From NCBI GenBank assembly GCA_014529385.2, contig CM043942.1, positions 62,101,184-62,165,183 of the forward strand: a stretch of DNA of 64,000 nt, in the 5' to 3' direction. Under the pieces are notes generated by a model. That model ran no database searches. It was given only the letters and a program-made list of their open reading frames with translations, and was not told the DNA's origin. Of this stretch, positions 33,945-45,577 are shown one piece after another (positions within the stretch are counted from its first letter, which is position 1; each line of letters starts with the position of its first letter). Source of the stretch: Adiantum capillus-veneris. Its lineage: Eukaryota; Streptophyta; Polypodiopsida; Polypodiales; Pteridaceae. The position numbers and the translations under genes are program-made.

Positions 33945-34570
33945 TTTAAGGGCGAGGGCGAGGGCGAGGGCGAGGGACTAGGGATGAGGGGCGAGGGGCT
34001 AGGGACTAGGGACAAGGGACGAGGGGCTAGGGGAGAGGGACTAGGGACTAGGGGTTAGGGGCGAGGGACTAGGGGCTAGGGACGAGGGACTAGGGACTAG
34101 AGACTAGAGACTAGGGACGAGGGACTAGGGACTAGGGGCGAGGGACTAGGGCACTATGGGCTAGGGGCGAGGGGCTAGAGACTAGGGGCTAGGGCCTAGG
34201 GGACAAGGGGAGGCAAGGGCGAGGGGAAGGGCTAGGGCGAGGGGGAGGAGGTAGGTAGGAGGGCTAGGGCGAGGGGGTAGGTAGGTGAGAGGGGGAGGGC
34301 GAGGGCGAGGGGGGGGGCGAGGGGGTAGGTAGGGCGAGGGGGAGGACGAGAGGCTAGGGGCTAGGGGACAAGGGGAGGCAAGGGCGAGGGTGTAGGTAGG
34401 TGGGAGGGGGAGGGCGAGGGAGAGGGCGAGGGTTAGGGGTAGGTAGGGGGGCTAGGGCGAGGGGGTAGGTAGGTGAGAGGGGAGGGCGAGGGCGAGGGGG
34501 TAGGTAGGGGGCTAGGGCGAGGGGGTGAGGGGTAGGGTAAGGCGAGGGGTAGTGAGGGGGAGAGGGGGAT
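33945..34570. repeat. G-rich GGGCGAGGG / GGGACTAGGG minisatellite
   Basis: About 620 bp in which the plus strand consists of short units such as GGGCGA, GGGACTA and GGGGTAGGTA, with little C and dense runs of three or more G. The complementary strand is the sense strand of G6, so its RNA would be C-rich. The last 60 codons of the upstream ORF run into it and give a Pro/Ser-rich tail. Strong potential for G-quadruplexes. Confidence 0.93.
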
Positions 34571-36466
34571 AGGGTAGATAGGTGCACATAATGAGCACGC
34601 AGTTACCATGAGAAATACAGCGATCACGATCTTAGAATTCATCTTGCAGGACGGGCTCTGTGAAGGGAGTTTGCTATACACAAAGGAGAGCTTTGTTCTG
34701 GTCGGAGAAGCAGACACCAAAGGTGTTTGTAGAGGAGATTTCTTATTGCTTCTATACTTCTTCATAGGCTCAGGTGGCACATTAGATTGAGTTGCTGTGG
34801 AATCATTTGAAGAGGATGTTCCTTCAGGCAAAGAGTGAATAGAGACTCCATAACAAGGCATAGATTTGGTAGCCTCCAACCACTCCAGCAAGTCTTCATC
34901 TGACCCATCCGGCGGAGTAGGTTGTTCCAGTTCGGGATTGGACTCCATGGACAGGGAACTATGATGCACCACCGGGTCCATTCCACCTTCAAGGCGAATC
35001 GGTTGCATTGGGGAGCCAGGGGTTCGTATCCACATTGCATCGTTTCCCCAATCATGTAGTGCTTTCGTGTGTCGTAGCCATGGTCTGCCAATGAGCAATG
35101 GGAAGCCGCCTTCTACCTGGGGAAGGCGAACCACCACAAAATCCAAGCTGAATGTGAAATCTTGAACCTGCAGAGGCACCTTTTCTACAATGCCCAAGGG
35201 GTAGACAGTCCTCTGGTCGGCCAAAGTCACTGTGAATGGGGCAGGCCTAGTGGGCTGGAGACCCAATGCCAGCATAGTGAATTCAGGCATCAGGTTGATA
35301 CCCGACCCACCATCTACTATGATCCCTGAGAATTCGCGGCTCATAATAGAAACGGTTAGACGCGGACTCCTGTAATCAGTAAGTGAAGCTTCGGGATAGG
35401 ATATCATGTAGGATTCGGAGGGCTGCACTGGGAGGTGCCTGCCACTAGACCCTGCACCAGGGTACAGAGATTGAATGATGGCAAGGGTGTCACTTCGAAA
35501 ATTTGCATCAAGTCGAAGCATGTCATACAATGACACTTGCTGAAAGGTATTCTTCAATATAGTCTCTGCTGTAGGTTTTTCTCTTGGGATCAGTGTCTTC
35601 TCAGTTTCCTTGATCTTTTGTAAGTCAGCAACTGCTTCTAAGAAATCCCCATCAATATCGGAAAGCATAGTAAAAGATCCTTTCTTAGCACTAGGGGATG
35701 GCATGTCAGCTGCTGGAGGAGGTGTAGACATTGGGGAGGAAAGGGCTGTACCTGATGGAAGATTGAGGCCGAGGGCTACCCTCTGAGCTCGTGTGAGGAC
35801 ACCAGCTGGCTCCTCTACCAGCTGCAAATTGTCTTGAGAGGCAATCATATGGGCAGAAAGTGGTGGCTTGGGGTTGGTACTAACTGCTATCAAATTGATC
35901 TTGGGAAAGGTGAATTCCGGTTGGCTCTGACTTGGGCTCGCAGAGGTAGAGGCGCGTTGTTTGGGACAATCCTTAGTGTAGTGATCCTGAGCCTCAGGGC
36001 AAAGTTGGCACGGAGGAGAGCCTTCTGGCAGAGGGCATTTGCTCTGATAATGCCCATACTCTCCACATCTGTAGCATAAAATGGGCCGATTGGAGGGACG
36101 GAACGGCGGACGAGGTGGTTGTTGCATGGAGTTTGAGGGTGACGTGTAGAAGCTCTGAGGGGTTGAGGGAGCATTAGCATGATAAAAATTGGGAGATGCG
36201 AAGTTGTTGTGCATACCTTGCATAGGAGGTGTTGTCAGCAGAGGTGGCATAGGGTGTTGATGACCATAGGGTGAAACCATGTTGGATGTAGGTGTCAACC
36301 CTTGTTGAAGGTTGGGGGCGAGGCTCTGTTGTAGTTGCCGCATTCCCTTCCGATAATAGCACTCTTTGTCATCATGGCCAGGCTTCTCGCAGAAATGGCA
36401 GTAAGCTCGAAGTGGGCAGTCCTGAGAAGGATGCCCTGGAGATCGACATGAGCTACACCATACCAT
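34571..36466 (-). pseudogene. G6 zinc knuckles and retropepsin
   Basis: The minus-strand ORF extends 36466-34433 (677 residues), but the part beyond about 34571 is repeat-derived. Cys/His clusters near the N-terminus: CSSCRSPGHPSQDC, CHFCEKPGHDDKEC and CYRCGEYGHYQSKC (about residues 4-17, 23-36 and 133-146), then CQLCPEAQDHYTKDC. The retropepsin (about residues 360-475) has GIIVDGGSGINLM (DGG turn), the middle block VTLADQRTVYPLG, and closing LLIGRPWLRHTKALHDWG. It has no downstream polymerase. It continues the frame of 36548-37453 across a TAG stop at 36545-36547. Confidence 0.85.
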
Positions 36467-36547
36467 AGCCTTAGTCTCTTGCTGAGACCTGAGCTCTTCT
36501 AGCTCTCTTTTAAGTTGATCATAAGCCTCTTGATGTGGGGGCTTCTC

Positions 36548-37453
36548 CTATCTAAGAGAGAAGGATCTCTCCTCTTGAAGAGCTCGCTGTAACTTTAGGG
36601 CTTCCAGTTCCCTGCGTAAAGAAGATAAAGGATCAGAAGGATTGTCCAAAAACACAGAGGGGGTCTCTATGTGAGGGGGGTTGGTGAACAGCTTCCTAGC
36701 CCCCTCTATCCTCGTAGCAGCGGCGATGAATTCCTCCAGAGTGGTGTCGGGTAGGAGGCTCTCCCGGAGTTTTTGTTGAGAGGTTTTGGGAAGCGCCTTC
36801 TCCACCCACTTCTTAACCATGAATTCACCAGGTTGCTAGGGAAGCTTGGCAACCAGAGACTTGGTTTTGGTCATAAGCTCTGCAAAAGTCTCCTCTGGTT
36901 GGAGCACCATGTTGGCCAACTCATCCAACACTTTCTCTTGGTAGTTGCCCGGCCTAAAAGCTGCACAGAACTGTTGTCTTAAGTCTGCCCAAGTTGAAAA
37001 ATGATTCTCTGCAAACTGGCTGTACCATTTGTCTGCTAAGCCATCCAAGGTTGATGGAAAAAGTACCAGATAAGCATCTTCCCTGTTAAGACCACGTCCT
37101 CTACAGAGAGATACGAACCTCCGTGCATGGTCGTCCGCATCTTCCGAGGAGAGTCCTTTGAAGGTGGGGAACTTGATGTTTACCTTGGCCAACACACTAG
37201 CCAACGCCTCCATGGCCCCTTGTTGAGCCTGTTGCTCAATAGCCTGCTGTAGCAGAATAGGAGAGAGCTTTGCTGGAGAAGGTGATCTGGAAGATGTGGA
37301 ACCAGATGAAGGAATCGGGGATGTCTTATGTGGAGGTATGGTTGATGAGGTTAATGGACTTCTACTAGATACCACAGGGCGTCTTCTGTTATAGTGCTTC
37401 AGAGGGATCAGTAGTGCGCTTTGACGCTCAACTGACCGCCTTGTATGTGTCAT
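36548..37453 (-). pseudogene. G6 gag capsid region with in-frame TAG stop
   Basis: Segments 36836-37453 (205 residues) and 36548-36820 (90 residues) are in the same frame. They are separated by one TAG codon (36836-36838) before QPGEF. The capsid text is conventional: FPTFKGLSSEDADDHARRFV, LDGLADKWYSQFAENHF, WADLRQQFCAAFRPGNYQEK, EETFAELMTKTK. The N-terminal 70 residues are Ser/Pro-rich. A helical EALKLQRALQEE segment precedes the second TAG. The lack of frameshifts suggests a fairly young element with point stops only. Confidence 0.85.
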
Positions 37454-37489
37454 GCAGTGAACAACACGGGTCTAAAACCGAACAAGTGA

Positions 37490-37700
37490 GGATAGTGACT
37501 AGACCACCTGGTCCAGGACCAATGACTAGACCACCTAGCTGGCAGGACGAGGAGGACTGGACCAGGGCGAGGACTAGACCAGGACCAAGGACCAAGGACC
37601 AGGACCAGGACCAAGACCAAGACGAGGAGGGCTGGACCAGGGCGAGGACTAGACCAGGACCAAGGACCAAGGACCAGAGACCAGGGACGAGGAAGGCCTA
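37490..37700. repeat. Minisatellite of GGACCAGGACCAAG units in G6 leader
   Basis: Two longer blocks (GAGGA.GGCTGGACCAGGGCGAGGACT...) enclose short GGACCA/AGGACC repeats. It lies upstream of gag in the G6 leader, and its predicted ORFs are artefacts. Confidence 0.88.
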
Positions 37701-37849
37701 GACCAGGACGAGCACTCGGTGGACCGCTGCGAGAGAGGACCAGACCAACAAGGCGAGAGACTAGACCAGCTAGATTAAGTTGAACCAGACCAAACCAGAC
37801 CAACAGGCTGCACAGGCGAGGCGAAGAAACCAGCTACTCAACAGAGTGA

Positions 37850-37893
37850 GACTTCAGTTGAGGTCCCACCGTGATCGCCAAAATGAGAGCACC
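37850..37893 (-). promoter_or_regulatory. G6 primer binding site region
   Basis: After the 5' LTR end (minus strand) the sequence is GGTGCTCTCATTTTGGCGATCACGGTGGGACC. The core TGGCGATCACGGTGGGAC has the form of a tRNA-complementary primer site, about 13 nt from the LTR. The tRNA is not identified. Confidence 0.5.
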
Positions 37894-38445
37894 TGTAGCG
37901 CGGATAATGTGTCGTGCTCTCTACAGTGTGGGTGCCCCTCAGTGCAATGTGCATGACAATCTCACTCAACAAATGGAAACTCTCTCAAACAGAATGAAAC
38001 ACAGCAACAATGGATAACAACAGAGACACAACAGTGGACCAAAACTAGCTCAAAGAACATGTACATGGCGTGGCAGCACACTCAGCTGAACACACACTGG
38101 CTACACAGCTCCAGAGGACTCACAGGTACAAATGGGGTCTCCAGGCTCAGATGTGCAGGGATGGTGCTAATGTGCTCTGTGTAAGACTCTCTCTAGACGA
38201 CTACGTACAAGATAATGCCACTGGCCCAGAACGACTACTCATATGTATCACCATAAAGAGCCACCAACGGCTCATAAATGTCAGCCATGTGGTGACCTGG
38301 CCACGAAGTCCACTAGACCACCGTCAGTAGGTACCCTGCCACGTGTCGCTCCCAGACCAGAGGGTCCGTCCAGTGTGAACCAGGACCAAGTGTAACCAAC
38401 TGTCCAACTGTCTGTCCTGTGAAGTGACACTGTAGCCCTGCTACA
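37894..38445 (-). repeat. G6 5' LTR (552 bp)
   Basis: Partner of 33046-33595. The outer end CTGCTACA|TAGAG shows the target duplication. Confidence 0.93.
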
Positions 38446-38450
38446 TAGAG

Positions 38451-39810
38451 TTGATGATGAATTGCCCGATATTCCCTTTTTCATAGTTAAGACCATGTCC
38501 GAGTCGAGTGAGAAGATTATAAACTTAGTTAGTGATTGTCCACCCAAGGAGATTTGTAAGGATATACCTTGGAAGCTACTCAAGAGAAGTGAACCTTATC
38601 GCCTAATTGTTGGAGCTCTCTACAAGCTAGGGAAAGGCGATATTCTTAGACGTTGTACCATGAGGATGAGTATTTGAACGTACTGCAAGAAGCACATATG
38701 GGCATAGCTGGATGGCATTTTTCAGGAGAACTAACTACTGGAAAGGTGTTACAATTAGGCTATTGGTGGCCCACCGTATAGAAGGATGCCTCACTTTTTG
38801 CGAAAGAGTGTGACGAATGCCAACGTTACAAAACCACACAAGGGAAATATAAGTTTCCCTTACATCCTATGGAAGTGACAATCATTAAAAAAATGGGGAT
38901 TAAACTTAGTAGGTCCGATAAGTCTGGTAGCTTGTAACACTCAATCTCAATACATTGGTGTTGTCGTTGACTATGTGACAAAGTGGGTTGAAGCTAAGGC
39001 TACACACAAGGCTGATGCAAGGACAACAACTAAGTTTTTCTATTAGAAAATTATTACATGATTTGGTTGTCCCTTTGAAATTGTGAGTGAAAATGGTACC
39101 CATGTCATAAATAAAGTAATAAGAGAATCATGACAAGCTTCATGATATCCCACCATAAGTCTACACCTTATTATCCACAAGCGAATGGCCAAGCCGAGAG
39201 CACCAACAAGTCTCTAATCTCTATTTTAGTGAAGATGATAGAGGCTCATTGCACACATTGGAATTTGAAGCTGATCTTAGCTCTATGGGATTATCATACG
39301 GCTTATAAAGTGGCTATTAATTGCACGCCATTCAAGATGGTATATAGCAAGGAAGCAGTTATTCCATGGGAGCTCATCAGTCCTAGTCTTCAAGTAGCTT
39401 TGCAAAAGAAGGTTGGGATGGAAACCCTTTAGTCGAGCATTTATATATCTTAGAAAGGTTAGATGAAGAGAGACAATTGATTGTGAAAAATACACTTGTG
39501 GAGAAGGATATGAGAAAGAGGTGTTTTGACCATCATTAAAGGAAAAAGGATATCAAGGTTGGGGATAAAGCCCTTATGTATGGAGTGCGTAATGAGAAGA
39601 AAAATTTGAAACATGTTCGGAAAAGGGCCATACAGAGTACATGAAATTACCCACAAGGTACCATTTGTGTGGAAAATTTAGATGGAGTTAAAACCATTGG
39701 ATTCCTCAATGGGAGTACATTTAGAAGATACTATAATCCCTTAAGCCAAGAGGAGATGGTTCCATCTCAGCAAGGGCTCACAAGGAGTTGGCCTACTGAA
39801 GAACAATGTT
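38451..39810 (+). pseudogene. Gypsy integrase remnant (element G7, continued)
   Basis: Resumes after G6 with DDELPDIPFF, then the integrase zinc finger (EAHMGIAGWHFSGELT...CDECQRYK, about 38690-38832) and the catalytic core in pieces (VVVDYVTKWVEAKA near 38963; SHHKSTPYYPQANGQAESTN near 39145). The C-terminal part KVGDKALMYGVRN lies near 39558. Multiple stops and frameshifts. The right boundary with the truncated G3 LTR is near 39810. Confidence 0.82.
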
Positions 39811-39811
39811 T

Positions 39812-40046
39812 TCATAATGGAACTTGGAAGACCTTAGGGTTAGCTTTGATAAAGACCTCCAATGGTTAGTGTAAACGTCCTTAGACCTTAGGTTAAGCTA
39901 GGTTCATGTTTTAAGTATTAATAATTAAGGTGCTTGACATGCTTGATAGCTAAGGTCCTTGGCCAAGCTCCACCTATGCTGGAGGTGTCCAAGTCCAAGT
40001 CAAAGTTGATCCCTACAAAGGAGAGAGTGAGCCTACAAGCTAGGGG

Positions 40047-40113
<67 letters not shown>

Positions 40114-41250
40114 CCATGGTCATGTTAAGCTTGTACCTATTGACTAAGGTTCTTGAGAAGCTTCCCATGCTTGGAGGGTATGGTGCTTGAAGGGCTTGAG
40201 CCAAATAAGTTCCTACAAAGGAGGGGGCAAGCCCCAAATACAGGATTATGACTTAACCTCTCACTCAACCAAAGGGCACAAGGACACATGTCAGGTTCTC
40301 CCTATGCTTAGCCACATGGGGTGCTTGAATCTTATTGGCTAGGATAAAGAGGGGTCCAATGAAAATTTAGTTATTTAATTAATTGTTTATGGAATTTTTC
40401 AAGCCCTCTATCTCAAATGGGAAAGGAGGACACTTGTCCAAATGCTAGCATGGTTGTTTGATATGCACTGTGCATGTGATTGGCTACGATTGCAAGGGTC
40501 CAATCAAATGCAAGCATGGCTACAATGAGGGGTCGACCAAAGAAAGCTGGGGGTGTGCTTAGGGGTTATACTCTCTCTCACACACTCACATGCTCATTCT
40601 CACTTGGTGAAAGTGCAAGAACTCCATCTCCTTCTCCAAGCTTATGGAGAAGTTGAGAGCCTATACCAACACTCTTGGCCATGCTTCAATGCTTAAGATT
40701 TCCATCTTCTTCATCATCATCATTATGCTCTTATGCAATGCTATGCAAGAAGAGTGATGACAAGTGAGGAACTATCTCTTTCTCGTATGTTACTTCTTAT
40801 TCCTCTTCCCTACCCTCATTCCCCGCTAGCTCTGTCCACCTTCAAAGGTGTTTGAGGTCTTGGGACTGAGGTGGAGGATGGTTAATGATTTTAGAAAGGC
40901 TATGTTATGCTTGTGATGCATGAAGTTTTCCATCTTCATTGCATCACCTAGGTCTTAAGGAACCCAGAGATTGTATTGTATCAAGTCTCTCTTTATGGGA
41001 GAATCTATAATACAAAAGCCTATTGGAGGGGGGACCCGACTCCACATAAATCAGGTCCTTAACTATCGTCAAGTTCTCCAATTCTCTCTCTTGAAAAAGT
41101 ATTGTTCATGCGAGGTTAACTAAGTATGATAGTAATGTTTCTACCACTAATTAAGTTTACCCTCTATGTTCTCAAAGTAGTCATAAAAAATGCTCACTAT
41201 AGCTCTCTTAATTCCGCTATTCTCAATGTTCATTGGCCAGTTCCATTAGG
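39812..41250 (+). repeat. G3 5' LTR, 5'-truncated
   Basis: Plus-strand LTR related to the G2 LTR from GGAACTTGGAAGACCTTAGGG onward. The canonical TGTCATAA start is missing, so the left part was lost at the G7 junction. It ends near 41250, followed by TTGATACTAGAGATATTGG, the family primer-site position. It contains a GA microsatellite at 40050-40111. Confidence 0.72.
40050..40111. repeat. (GA)n microsatellite in G3 LTR
   Basis: About 31 GA units, at the position equivalent to the GT/GA tract in the G2 LTR. Confidence 0.97.
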
Positions 41251-41658
41251 TTGATACTAGAGATATTGGTTTCTCTTTTCTTGCTTAAGAAGAGAGGTCC
41301 TTAAGTTGTCCATGAAAGGCTGGACATGTTCATTGTAATAGGGTAAGTGGGACATAAATCTATTATCTTGGTTGAAAAGGACTTAGTTCGAGGTACACCA
41401 TTGGGAACTATAGTCTTAATAATGGAGTCTCTTGGGGTTTTCCTTTGGCTTAACCATTATTGAGCTACTAGCAAGCTCAATAGGAACCATAATCAATCGA
41501 GCAATGTTAGACCCTCTCCACTAGTCTTTTCAATCAAGAGTCTCTAAATCACTAGTGTGGCTGCTTGAGAACTAATGTTCAAAGGTAAAGAAGAGTAGCG
41601 ACTAAGGTTTTTGAGGATACCAAAGCACAAAGTAATTTTATACATAAGTTTGATTAGC
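41251..41658 (+). other. G3 leader
   Basis: About 400 bp between the LTR end and the gag ATG at 41659 with no ORF of note. It starts with a degraded initiator-Met-type primer site (TTGATACTAGAGA). Confidence 0.6.
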
Positions 41659-43345
41659 ATGGCTGACAATAATCAAGAGAGTAGAATGAATATTGACAAC
41701 TTTAATTTTGCACATGAAGGTGCTGATGATGATGCCCCCATGTTTGTTAATTATCTTGCTACTAGGTTGCAACAAGCTATGGGAAACCATGCTTTGCAAG
41801 TCAAATTTACTCAACAAATTTGTGCTTATGGGATTTCCCTTCCTCTCGAAGAGGAGAGAGAGCTTAGGAAGCCTCTTGATGAGACTCCTAGAAGAAGACT
41901 CTCTCCCATACAAGAGGAGGAATCCAAAGAACGAGAAACAAGTGAATCACTAAGTTTCTCTGAAGATGTGGCTCCATGAAGACGGTGGCCTAAACAATCG
42001 CCAACTCCTCCCAAGAGGAAAAGATAAACCTATAGTACTTCTCCTCATCACTCTAAAAGAGAAGAGAGGAAACAAAGGAAGAAAAATGCAAGAAAGAGGT
42101 CACCCTCTTCTCCTTGTTCTTCACCTTCCTCCTCTTTTGACAAAAGCAACAATTATTCTCCTAGAGAATACAAGAGGAGAGGAAATCACAAATCCTACCC
42201 TGCTTGGAGAAGGTCCCAAAATCTTAAGAAGTTCAAAAAGGGAGGAAAGAGTATCTCTTTTCTTACCTATGATGGCACCTTTGGTGCTACTGACAAACTA
42301 TTGGCCTTCATCCAACAATTCGACGCGGCCTTTGGAGACAAGGGTTTCACAGAGTCCTCCAAGCTACATCATGTAGCTATGCACTTCCAAAAATCTGTTT
42401 GTCAATGGTGGGCTAGCCTTTGTTGCAACAACAAAGCCCCAAACACATGGAAAACTCTACAAGTCTTCATCATGAAGCAATTCCTTGCAAGCAATGGAAA
42501 GAACAAAGTGCTTACCAAATGGACGGAGTTTGAAGCTACTCTCCAAAAAGTCTATCCACAAATATGTGGACAAGTTTTGAGGTTTACATTGCAAGGCTAC
42601 TGTCTTTCCAAAGATAAAATTCACTGAGAAAAAGCAACAATTCTGTGCGGGATTACCTCAAGAAATGGCCGAGTATGTCAACTCCCAACGGCCTGGTTCT
42701 ATCACCAAAGTAATCCACCACACTATGGTTGCTTTGCACATCAATTTTCAACAAGGGGCTAAAAGGAATGCAAAGCCCATGGAAAACAAAGATTAAAATG
42801 ATTCAAAGGGGAAGAACAATGCCCAAAACTCTTCCCAAGGCAATTCCGGCAACAACAACAATCGGTCCAAGGAGAAGGTAGTTTACAAAGGTAAAAATAA
42901 ACTCTCTCCTAAACAGCTAGAAGCTTTTTGTAAGGACCACAAATGTTTTAAGTGTGGGGAGCAAGGTCATGGCTATCGTTCTTGTCCCAAAAGAAATTCC
43001 CGCAATGAGACTCCTAGAGTTTCCACAATCGAGGCTCCAAAAGAGGATGCTCATTGCAAAGGATCGTGTCTCTCCTCACAATTTCATATCAATGGAGTTG
43101 GCCACCAAGTTAGGCATTCCAGCTCATGAGATGGGAGAGTTGTTGTAGCCGATGGAGCCTTCAAGGGGCAAGAATCCGCCATTACTCCCTTGATTGGGAA
43201 ATTGAGGCTTCATGTCCAAGGCTATGTTGACAAAGAAGATTTGTTCATCTCTCTTGTCAAACATGAAGATGTCATCCTAGGGGCACCATGGGTTGACTGT
43301 ATGGCTGTTAATGTAAAGTTCCCTGAAAGAAGGTTGTACTTCAAG
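41659..43345 (+). pseudogene. Chromovirus gag and protease (G3)
   Basis: Starts MADNNQESRMNIDNFNF, the best-preserved gag start of this family in the window. The capsid core is AFIQQFDAAFGDKGFTESSK (42300-42360), the knuckle CGEQGHGYRSC lies near 42955, and the protease remnant reads HNFISMELATKLGIPAHEMG, then [17 protein letters not shown] and VILGAPWVDCM. Compared with G1 and G2, the segment with the catalytic FDPGSTH turn is deleted near 43070, so the protease is dead. Frameshifts lie near 41960, 42610 and 42790. Confidence 0.88.
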
Positions 43346-45577
43346 TACAGGTAAAAGAACATGTACATAGATGCTAATGAGCCTGGTCATACCATACCCC
43401 TTGTAAATTCTCCTGCTTTTGATAAATCAATGAAAAGCTCAATTTTTGCATACATGATTTTTGTCAAACAATCCATAAAACATCCTAATGTTTTATCAAA
43501 TGTAAATGGTAAGAATCAAGAAGAGTTAGACTTGTCTAATTTTCTAAGTAGATTCCAAGATTTTTTTCTTGATGATATCCCTATGGACTTACCTTCAAAA
43601 CGAGGGGATGATGACCAGCAAATTGAGCTCCTATCAAGAAGCTCACCACCTAACAAGCCTCCTTATCAAGTTTCCCAAGCTCAACAAGAGGACATCATGA
43701 GGCAAGTACAAGAATTGATAGACAAAGGGATGGTGAGGCCTAGCTCCTCTCCCTTTTGTTCTCCAATCCTTTCAGTGCAAAAGAAAGATGGTACATACCA
43801 CATGTGTGTGCACCATAGGGCTAGAAGATCTGTTTGATAAGCTACAAGGCTCTACCTACTTTAGAAGGACTAACCTTAAAAGTGGCTATGATCAAATAAG
43901 GAGCAGAAATCGTAAAGACTGTGCTCCGTACAATGTTTGGTCTTTATGAATATCTTGTCATGCCTTTTGGTTTGACAAATACCCCAACCATGTTCAATTG
44001 TTTAATGGAGAAAATATTTAGACCCTACGGCAAATTTCATTGGAGTGTTCTTTGATGATATCATCATCTACTCCAAGTCCTTAGAGGAGCACAAGCAACA
44101 TCTACATGTGATTTTTCAAGCTTTGAGGGAGAACAAGCTTTTTATCAATCAAAAGAAGAGTGAATTTTTTCTTCAAGAGATTCAATACTTAGGTCATTTT
44201 ATCTCTCAGGATGGAATCCATATGGATCCATCTAAGTTAGAGGTAATAAAGGCATGGCCTAATCCAAGGAATCTACATGAGCTACAAAGCTTTATTGGTA
44301 TGTGTGCATACTATAGTCGCTTCATAACAAAATTCTCTCAAATAGAAAGACCATTACATGACATAACAAAGAAAAACGTTAAGTACTCATGGACTGATAA
44401 AGAGTAAAATTATTTTGACAAGCTCAAAGAGAAGCTTACCTCCCAACCAAGCTTATGCTTCCGGTATCTCAAAGCCATTTGAGTTTCAATGTGATGCTTG
44501 TGGTGATTGCCTTGGAGTAGTCTTGCTTCAAGAAGGGCATACCATAGCATATGAGAGCCACAATAATGATGGATCTTAGGCATATATGAAAAAGATATTT
44601 TAGTTGTTCTACATGTCCTAAACACATGGAAGCACTATCTATTGGGGACTCCATTTATTTTGCAAACCGACCACCAAAGTCTCAAGTACTTCATGACACA
44701 AACCAAGCTTTCTGACAAACAAATGAGGTGGAAAATTTTCTTTCGCAATTTTATTTTTATATTGCTCACATTGCTGGTAAGCATAATCAAGGGGGCCGAT
44801 GCACTTTCACGAGACGACCAAGAGTCAATGCGGTGTCTATAGAAAGTCACAATGATCTATCTTCTATGATAGATGAGCATGCTATTGACCCTGACTTTAA
44901 AGACATAATGTCAGCCCTTGCATTGGGGAAGAAAGAAGAACCATTCACCTTGCAGGATGGTTATCTTCTACATGGAAATATGCTATGTGTTACCCACTTC
45001 CTTTGTGAGAAAGTCATGTACGAATCCCATGCTCCTCCCTATGTGGGGCATAGAGGCATTCAACCTACTCTTTGAGGAATAGAGATGTACTTCTATTGGC
45101 CTACCATGAAAGTAGACATACAAGAGTATGTTTCAAAATGTGTGGTATGCCAAAAGACCAAGTATGATAGAGGGAAGCAACCTGGGTTACTCCAGCCATT
45201 GCTAATCCCTAGTTCACCATGTGAGAGTATATCCATGGATTCTATTATTTATTACCCAAGTCTATCCATGGAAATATGGGATTATGGACAATAGTCGATA
45301 GGTTTAGCAACCAAGCACACTTTATCATGTCAAAAAGACTATTAAGGGGCACCAAATGGCAACCCTCTTCATATCCCAAATTTTTAAACACCAGGGATTG
45401 CCAACATCAATCCTGCTAGATAGAGATCCTAGAATGACCAGTAAATTTTGGAAAGGTCTCTTTGAAAATCTAGGTGTACAAGATTGCATTTCTCTTTCGC
45501 CTATCACCGGATGGCCAAAGTGAGATAGTCAATGTTACGATTCTTGATCTACTAAAGACTTATGTTACAGAAGTAGA
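43346..45577 (+). pseudogene. Chromovirus RT, RNase H and integrase, interrupted by copia (G3)
   Basis: RT starts after the linker FLSRFQDFFLDDIPMDLPSK with VSQAQQEDIMRQVQELIDKG and KKDGTYHMCVHH. A deletion removes the following block. The catalytic box [19 protein letters not shown] is intact near 44048. RNase H (TDHQSLKYFMTQTKLSDKQM, about 44670) and the integrase zinc finger (HAPPYVGHRGIQPTL; KCVVCQKTKYDRG) follow. The core stops at 45577 in ...LLKTYVTEVD, where the copia LTR begins. The rest of the integrase is not found next to it, because the C1 copia has its other half elsewhere. Confidence 0.87.

Larger units (their letters stand above)
33046..38445 (-). mobile_element. G6: complete 5.4-kb Gag-protease LTR retrotransposon without RT
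   Basis: Near-identical LTRs at 33046-33595 and 37894-38445 (TGTAGC...GCTACA in both directions) are flanked by the 5-bp duplication TAGAG (33041-33045 and 38446-38450). The minus-strand interior encodes one Gag-zinc-knuckle-retropepsin reading frame with two in-frame TAG stops. No RT, RNase H or integrase fits in the interior. Between protease and 3' LTR lies a G-rich repetitive tract (33945-34570). It is inserted in G7. Confidence 0.9.

Noticed and set aside
33945-34570. Telomere-like repeats
   Set aside because: Units such as GGGACTA and GGGCGA are G-rich and include CTAGGG, but there is no regular TTTAGGG array, and the tract lies inside one retrotransposon.
34433-34570. Proline-rich C-terminus of the 677-residue G6 ORF
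   Set aside because: This tail is read-through of the G-rich minisatellite, so I ended the protein annotation at 34571.
32166-39810. Endogenous pararetrovirus
   Set aside because: RT and RNase H text could suggest one, but integrase follows and no movement protein or viral coat motif is present, so this is an ordinary gypsy element.
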